This document shows, piece by piece, positions 59,172-64,000 of a stretch of 64,000 bases of DNA. Origin of the DNA: Marine Group I thaumarchaeote SCGC AAA799-D11 (GTDB lineage: Archaea; Thermoproteota; Nitrososphaeria; Nitrososphaerales; Nitrosopumilaceae). The notes beneath the pieces were generated by a model, which worked only from the letters and a program-made list of their open reading frames with translations, did not search any database and was not told the origin of the DNA. Both the position numbers and the translations under genes were made by a program. Position 1 is the first letter of the stretch, and each line of letters opens with the position of its first letter. The stretch covers positions 1 through 64,000 of the forward strand of contig JOSY01000077.1 of assembly GCA_000746765.1 (NCBI GenBank), written 5' to 3'.

Positions 59172-60127
59172 GTTTTCTTCTTTCTGTTGCGCTTTTTTGG
59201 AGATGTCTTTCTTCTTATCAATAATGATATGATTGTACCAGCTGGAATTCCTATAATTGTTCCAAGGCTAACATAAGGTGCAATAAAGAAATCCCCAATC
59301 CATATTCCACCATCAGTTGTCAATTCCATAAACGTTCTTGGTCGCAACACTACTGAAACAGTTTGTGAGTCTTCTTTTTCTTCTCCAACATCATCTGTAT
59401 ATTGTACGATAATTTCAAATGGTAACTTGTATTCTGTATTTACTTCATTAGTAGGAGTGATAATCCGTGATGTGATTCCTACAGGAGTATTTTTTTCTAT
59501 TTTAGAAAATGAATGCATTGTCTCTCCTCGAAATTCAATATCTTTAGGTGGAATAATTTTGATTTTAACATCTGTAATGTCTATATCTTCAGATATCACT
59601 TCAACTTCGATTGGAAATTCTGCATTTGCAAAAATTGATTCGGGAGTCTTTGTGTATATTGTAACATTTGGATCTTCTTTTATTGTAATTGGAATCGCAA
59701 TGTCGTGATAAAATGGCTCTTGTGGTGTTTCATTATTTGAAACTAACACTTGAGAATATTTTATATTCAAAAAACGAATTCCAGGATTTGCATCATTTGT
59801 GATGTACAGATTGATATTTTCTCCATATGATCCCCCTTTAGCTAATTTCTTAATTGTTACATTGTTTGGCTCTACAATTAATCCGGGAATTTCAGATAAC
59901 GAAAACTCAAATGAAATATCTTGCTTTTCTTCCCACCCGTTATTTTTTACCAAAATTGAAATGACTCCTTCTCTGCCAACTACAATCTCATCAGGATGAG
60001 TAATTTCAATGTCCATTCCTCCCTCTAGATTTTGAACTAGAGTTTCAGCATGAATACTTGGAATTAGAAAGAATAATCCTACTAGAAAGGGTGCAATCCA
60101 GAACCAATTCATGTTTTTTATTATCAC
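59168..60127 (-). CDS. Membrane-anchored CARDB/NEW3-like surface protein
   Basis: 319 residues starting GTG 60127 (a downstream ATG at 60112 is also possible). A signal peptide (NWFWIAPFLVGLFFLIPSIHAE) precedes two or three Ig-like beta domains. The first (IVVGREGVISILVKNNGWEEKQDISFEFSLS, about residues 44-75) has the NEW3/CARDB pattern. The second (FPIEVEVISEDIDITDVKIKIIPPK) follows. A C-terminal membrane helix is at about 281-303, with the basic tail RRKTSPKKRNRKKKT on the inside. Probably an envelope-displayed adhesive or scaffolding protein. Confidence 0.7.
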   Translation of the reverse strand: MIIKNMNWFWIAPFLVGLFFLIPSIHAETLVQNLEGGMDIEITHPDEIVVGREGVISILVKNNGWEEKQDISFEFSLSEIPGLIVEPNNVTIKKLAKGGSYGENINLYITNDANPGIRFLNIKYSQVLVSNNETPQEPFYHDIAIPITIKEDPNVTIYTKTPESIFANAEFPIEVEVISEDIDITDVKIKIIPPKDIEFRGETMHSFSKIEKNTPVGITSRIITPTNEVNTEYKLPFEIIVQYTDDVGEEKEDSQTVSVVLRPRTFMELTTDGGIWIGDFFIAPYVSLGTIIGIPAGTIISLLIRRKTSPKKRNRKKKT

Positions 60128-60228
60128 AACTGCATTATGACTATTCTGGGCTATTGTAGGCTCAAAAATTACAAAAAATAACTTGTTGATTCATAAATAC
60201 CACCAATCCTAGGATTCCAGAATCAATT

Positions 60229-61134
60229 ATGGTAAGTAAAACAAAAGAACTCTGTCCTAGATGTGCACAGGGAAAATTAGTTACTGATAATGAATCTGGA
60301 GAAATGTTTTGTTCCAAATGTGGATTTGTTATTACTGAGAAATTACAAGAAGCAGGTCCTGAATGGCGTTCTTTTACACAAGATGAACACGGAGATAGAG
60401 CAAGAGCAGGAGCTCCTACATCACTAACAATGCATGACATGGGTCTTGCAACAATTATCAACCCAGTAAACAAAGATGCTTCTGGAAGACCATTAACAGC
60501 TTCTATGAAAAGCACTATTGAGAGATTAAGAACTTGGGATAGTAGAAGTCAAGTTCATGAGCCAGTTGATAGAAACTTTAGACAAGCATTTAGTGAATTA
60601 AACAGACTCAAAGATAAACTAGCAATTTCAGATGCAGTAATTGAAAAAGCAGCTTATATTTACAGAAAAGCACTTGACAAAGGACTAGTCAGAGGTCGTT
60701 CCATTTCAGCATTGATGGCATCAGCACTTTATGCTGCATGTCGTGATACAGAAACTCCAAGAAACCTAAAAGATGTTGAGCAAGCAGCAAACATCAAAAG
60801 AAAAGATATTGCAAGATGTTACAGATTACTAGTCAAAGAGCTTGACTTGAAGATGCCAGTTACTGATTCAATTCAATGTGTTGCAAGAATTGCAAGTAGA
60901 ATTGGAATTGCAGAGAAAACAAAAAGATACGCAGTCAAAGTACTCAAAAAAGCTCAAGAAAACGAAGTTTCAGCAGGAAAAGATCCAATGGGATTAGCTG
61001 CTGCAGCACTATACCTATCTTGTGTCAAAAATGGTGAGGATAAGACTCAGAGAGACATTGCAGAGGCTGCAAATGTGACTGAAGTTACCATCAGAAATAG
61101 GTACAAAGGACTCAAAGAGTCACTTGAACTATAA
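60229..61134 (+). CDS. tfb: Transcription initiation factor TFB
   Basis: 301 residues. Canonical zinc ribbon CPRCAQGKLVTDNESGEMFCSKCG (residues 10-33), then the B-finger/reader region (EWRSFTQDEHGDRARAGAPTSLTMHDMGLATIIN) and two cyclin repeats (FSELNRLKDKLAISDAVIEKAAYIYRK... and VARIASRIGIAEKTKRYAVKVLKKA...). This is a standard TFB that recruits RNA polymerase to TBP-bound TATA boxes. Second of two TFB genes in the window, 4 kb from the divergent one. Confidence 0.95.
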   Translation: MVSKTKELCPRCAQGKLVTDNESGEMFCSKCGFVITEKLQEAGPEWRSFTQDEHGDRARAGAPTSLTMHDMGLATIINPVNKDASGRPLTASMKSTIERLRTWDSRSQVHEPVDRNFRQAFSELNRLKDKLAISDAVIEKAAYIYRKALDKGLVRGRSISALMASALYAACRDTETPRNLKDVEQAANIKRKDIARCYRLLVKELDLKMPVTDSIQCVARIASRIGIAEKTKRYAVKVLKKAQENEVSAGKDPMGLAAAALYLSCVKNGEDKTQRDIAEAANVTEVTIRNRYKGLKESLEL

Positions 61135-61137
61135 TAT

Positions 61138-62613
61138 TCATTCTTGAGAATTTACTTTTTTTACAAATCCACCTTCTTTTGATTCATCAATAAGATCTTC
61201 GATATTTTCTGATTCATCTTTAGATTTGTCATCAGGATCTTCAGGTGGTTTTACAAATCCACCTTTTACTGGATCAGGTGGTGGAATATTTTTTGATCTT
61301 CCCATTCCAATTGTTGTAATTATCACTGATGCTAAAATGATGAAGAATATTATTTGTGGATAAGCTTCTGCATTTGGTAGGCCCATAGTTATAGGATATG
61401 TTGCAAGTACTGCAGCAGCTAATCCTCTAGGAATCATAGAGTATGTAACAGCTTTATCTAATTTGGAAAATCTTTTTGTTAATGTAACTTTGGTAACAAT
61501 TCCTCTTCCAAAGAAAACTGCAATTGTTATCAAAATTCCAAATATCATGTATTCTATTTGTCCAAAACTTGCCATCAATCCAACAAACACAAAGAAGAAT
61601 GCTCTTACCAAAAATGTGAGTTGGTTGTGAGTTGGATCGTCCATCTCAATTTTTGGTAGTTTAAATCTAAGAATCCGTGCAAGATGATTCTTGTTTCCTA
61701 ACATCAAACCAAATACTAGTGCAGTCAAAGCACCTGACTCTCCAAATGAATTTGCCAAGAAGAATAGTACAAACAAAATTCCTAATGTGAGCATGTATGC
61801 GTGTTGGGCATTTCCAAGCTTTGTTGATACATACATCCAAGGAATTCCTACTCCGAATCCAAGAATTAGACCTACAATAACTGCTCTTCCAATGGTTTCT
61901 TGCAATATTTGTAAATCAAATGTTCCTGCAAGTACTGCCTCAAATAGAATGAATGCTACTATTGTAGCTAAAATATCAGTTAATGCTGATTCAAAACTTA
62001 GCATTGATTTTGTTTCTTCTGAAATTTTGACATTTCTGACTAATCCAAATACGATTGCAGAGCTACTTCCTCCAACAATAGAACCTAGCAGTATGCTCTC
62101 TAACCAAAGCCATCCTAACGCATAATGAGCTGCAATTGAAATCATTGCAACTGATAAAATAAAACCAAGGATGGCTAATGTTGATGAAAAATGTGCAGTC
62201 CTTACCACATGTTTGATATCTAGATTCAATCCACCATCAAACATGATTATTATCAATGCAAGAGCTGCAAAGTATGGCACTACTTGTAATACAGCTTCTG
62301 GTTGGATCAAACCAAGTACTGGACCTAAAATGACTCCTAAAACCATCAAAAACGCAACATCAGGGATTCCTGTTCTTTTGAAAAATGCCTCGCCTGCAAC
62401 TCCAAGGAAGATTACTACTCCTGCTGCAAGTAAAATTACATGAGCTGGAGCAATGAAACCATCCTGTGTAGATAAAGTGCCAATTGAATTTTGCAGATCT
62501 GTTAATTTTTCAAAAATAAAACTTGAATCAAAATTAGCTAATGGGGTTTCTCCAAACTGCCCTCGAATTAAATTTAAGATAGATAATACTGTGGGATTCA
62601 ATTCTGATTGCAT
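61138..62613 (-). CDS. Monovalent cation:proton antiporter (CPA family)
   Basis: 491 residues with about 12 membrane segments between residues 60 and 440. Motifs include VILGPVLGLIQPE (about 90-100), MFDGGLNL (about 125) and VGGSSSAIVFGLV (about 180). The paired-acid/ESALTD segment near 206 corresponds to the ND/DD ion-binding motif of the KefB/NhaP/CPA superfamily. The N terminus (SELNPTVLSILNLIRGQFGE...) and the C-terminal charged tail (PPPDPVKGGFVKPPEDPDDKSKDESE) have a repeated GGFVK element and are cytoplasmic. It would exchange Na+ or K+ for H+. Confidence 0.85.
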   Translation of the reverse strand: MQSELNPTVLSILNLIRGQFGETPLANFDSSFIFEKLTDLQNSIGTLSTQDGFIAPAHVILLAAGVVIFLGVAGEAFFKRTGIPDVAFLMVLGVILGPVLGLIQPEAVLQVVPYFAALALIIIMFDGGLNLDIKHVVRTAHFSSTLAILGFILSVAMISIAAHYALGWLWLESILLGSIVGGSSSAIVFGLVRNVKISEETKSMLSFESALTDILATIVAFILFEAVLAGTFDLQILQETIGRAVIVGLILGFGVGIPWMYVSTKLGNAQHAYMLTLGILFVLFFLANSFGESGALTALVFGLMLGNKNHLARILRFKLPKIEMDDPTHNQLTFLVRAFFFVFVGLMASFGQIEYMIFGILITIAVFFGRGIVTKVTLTKRFSKLDKAVTYSMIPRGLAAAVLATYPITMGLPNAEAYPQIIFFIILASVIITTIGMGRSKNIPPPDPVKGGFVKPPEDPDDKSKDESENIEDLIDESKEGGFVKKVNSQE

Positions 62614-62715
62614 CTCAATATGTCGGGATAAAAATTAAACTGGATTAGGTTGATCATTTTAGGCTTGTAGTGATTTTAGATACACATTAAATCAACCTAA
62701 ACAATCTTTCCATAA

Positions 62716-63258
62716 ATGAGTGCTACAAATGAACTCCGAGCAGATCATGTACAAGTACGACGTCTTGAAAAAATTGTTTTCAAATGTGCTGAAGAATTAA
62801 AAAATGGAACAGATGTTCCACTCTCTGATCTTACCAAGATTACTATCATAATATCTGAATTTATAGACACAATACATCACTCTAGAGAAGAGGACTCTTA
62901 TTTTCCATGTGTTGCAAGCTATGATTCTCTAAAAGATGAAATTCATAAATTTCTAGTTGAACATGAGTTTGGAAGAAATGTTGCAAGAAAAATTCACCAT
63001 CATCTAAAACGATGGAAAGCAGGAGAAGATGCAAGAGAACCTGTTTCTAGATATCTTAAAACATATGCAATATTTCTAAATGATCATTTAAATAAAGAAA
63101 ATAAATTTTTTGATGATGCAGAAGCTACAGTGCTATCAAAAGAAGAAGAAGCAGACATGTATGAGCAATACAGATCAATATTTGCAGTTGTCAAGAAGGT
63201 TGAGCAAATGATTAAAGAAATTGATTTTTTGGAGAATCAACCTTGGTTCAAAAATTAA
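62716..63258 (+). CDS. Hemerythrin-like (HHE) domain protein
   Basis: 180 residues. Iron-ligand pattern fits a hemerythrin four-helix bundle: DHVQVRRLEK near residue 9, HHSREEDSYFP (about 55-65), LVEHEFGRNVARKIHHH (about 80-96) and NDHLNKENKFF (about 120-130). Probably binds a di-iron site for oxygen, NO or redox sensing. The ligand count is adequate; the function is open. Confidence 0.85.
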   Translation: MSATNELRADHVQVRRLEKIVFKCAEELKNGTDVPLSDLTKITIIISEFIDTIHHSREEDSYFPCVASYDSLKDEIHKFLVEHEFGRNVARKIHHHLKRWKAGEDAREPVSRYLKTYAIFLNDHLNKENKFFDDAEATVLSKEEEADMYEQYRSIFAVVKKVEQMIKEIDFLENQPWFKN

Positions 63259-63270
63259 CGTAAGCTCTTT

Positions 63271-63810
63271 ATGGGCAAATTAGAAATTTTTTCCATGAAA
63301 CCTTTTGTTCTTTGGATGACTGGTCTTCCATGTTCAGGAAAGACTACCATCGTAAAAGACTTGCAAAAAGACATTCCAAATCTGGCAATGCTTGATGGAG
63401 ATGAACTAAGAGAATGGTTTTCTCCAAAAGATTTCTCAAAAGCAGGACGTGACGAACACAACAAAAAAGTTGCTCACTTGGCAAAACTATTGTTAAAACA
63501 CGGTGTTCCAAGTGCAGTGTCTCTAGTTTCACCCTATCTTGAGAATCGAGAAAATGCTAGAAAGATTGTTGATGCAGGTGATCAGTTTGCAGAATGCTAT
63601 GTCAAATGTTCACTAGAAGAATGTGAGAAAAGAGATGTCAAAGGCATGTATGCCAAAGCAAGAAAAGGAGAAATCAAGGGATTTACAGGAATTGATGATC
63701 CTTATGAAGCTCCTGAAAAAGCAGACCTCATAGTTGATACAGAAAATGAATCACTTGATGATAGTGCAAACAAAGTAAAGGAATTTCTTAAATCAAGAAA
63801 CCTACTCTAA
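63271..63810 (+). CDS. cysC: Adenylylsulfate (APS) kinase
   Basis: 179 residues. Walker A TGLPCSGKTT (about residues 16-25), DGDELREWFS (about 44-53), the KAGRDEHNKKVAHLA lid segment and VSPYLENRENAR are the APS kinase pattern. The KGMYAKARKGEIKGFTGIDDPYEAP region is typical. It phosphorylates APS to PAPS in sulfate assimilation. Two starts are possible, ATG 63271 and ATG 63295 (MKPFVLWMTG, the more usual N terminus). It converges on the CysQ-like gene with a 9-nt overlap; both act in PAPS/PAP metabolism. Confidence 0.92.
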   Translation: MGKLEIFSMKPFVLWMTGLPCSGKTTIVKDLQKDIPNLAMLDGDELREWFSPKDFSKAGRDEHNKKVAHLAKLLLKHGVPSAVSLVSPYLENRENARKIVDAGDQFAECYVKCSLEECEKRDVKGMYAKARKGEIKGFTGIDDPYEAPEKADLIVDTENESLDDSANKVKEFLKSRNLL

Positions 63811-64000
63811 TTTTTTAAATTCATCAACTATTGTTTGATGAATAATCCCATTTGTTACTAGAATCCCATTTTTGTGATGAACTTCTTTGTTATTGTACGA
63901 AATCTCATTTCCAAACATATCTGTCATTTTTCCTCCAGCTTCAGAAATTATACAATATGATGCTGCCGAATCCCATTCTTTCATCTTGTTTGTAGTTGTG
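63802..64000 (-). CDS. Inositol-phosphatase family protein (CysQ-like), C-terminal fragment
   Basis: Only the last part of the gene is in the window; the frame runs open to base 64000, so the N terminus lies beyond. The motif KEWDSAASYCIISEAGG is the WDxAA...EAGG metal-binding signature of inositol monophosphatases and 3'(2'),5'-bisphosphate nucleotidases, followed by DMFGNEISYNNK. Location next to APS kinase favours PAP phosphatase (CysQ), which removes the by-product of PAPS use, but the fold alone does not decide. Confidence 0.7.
   Translation of the reverse strand, partial: TTTNKMKEWDSAASYCIISEAGGKMTDMFGNEISYNNKEVHHKNGILVTNGIIHQTIVDEFKKLE

Overview
The window is AT-rich, densely coded archaeal DNA. 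The markers point to an ammonia-oxidising thaumarchaeon (Nitrososphaeria) close to Nitrosopumilus: a family-D DNA polymerase (both subunits), Orc1/Cdc6, GINS, a GGM-tailed thermosome, geranylgeranylglyceryl phosphate synthase, CDC48/VAT, two TFB genes, many TTG/GTG and near-leaderless starts, and a CFI-box C-terminal secreted protein. The genus is an inference, because no amo or rRNA gene lies in the window.

1-23.5 kb is a housekeeping backbone. In order it holds a KamA-like radical SAM enzyme, an MscS channel, the overlapping prs/tRNA-methyltransferase/rnz/sirtuin operon, UPF0200/UPF0201, the thpR/cca/kinase operon, tRNA-Pro(GGG), two oxidoreductases, GINS, glutamine synthetase, thermosome, glyA, and the GGGP synthase/PolD large subunit pair. 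23.5-28.4 kb looks like the replication-origin neighbourhood. Two direct origin-recognition-box (ORB) repeats, a degenerate inverted third, five TGTTAAC motifs and a T-rich tract lie immediately upstream of orc1/cdc6. The PolD small subunit converges on cdc6 and the large subunit lies about 3 kb away. A dense cluster of GTGAT motifs at 23.74-24.11 kb is unexplained.

29.0-45.1 kb is an accessory, defence-type island that begins with a tyrosine recombinase. It carries a stand-alone CARF-wHTH regulator, two paralogous Cas4-like Fe-S nucleases, a 2072-residue helicase-DUF1998-PLD fusion coupled to an unrecognised 476-residue protein, a DNA methyltransferase, a nuclease-less Mrr N-terminal domain, a five-gene chain of overlapping or abutting small genes, and RHH and HNH-like small genes. 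A 7-5-7 palindrome (ATACAAA-N5-TTTGTAT type) recurs at three of its promoters. No CRISPR array or cas1/cas2/effector gene is visible. My reading is a compact DISARM-like (helicase + DUF1998 + PLD + methylase) system combined with Cas4-type nucleases and a CARF switch. I do not recognise this as a described system.

45.1-64 kb returns to backbone: secreted and membrane proteins, cbiE, a PH-domain gene split by a probable frameshift, a secreted cyclophilin, NDH-2, the Hsp20/CDC48 operon, two TFB genes, a FluC fluoride channel, a second Hsp20, a cation/proton antiporter, a hemerythrin-like protein, APS kinase, and the truncated end of an inositol-phosphatase-family (CysQ-like) gene.
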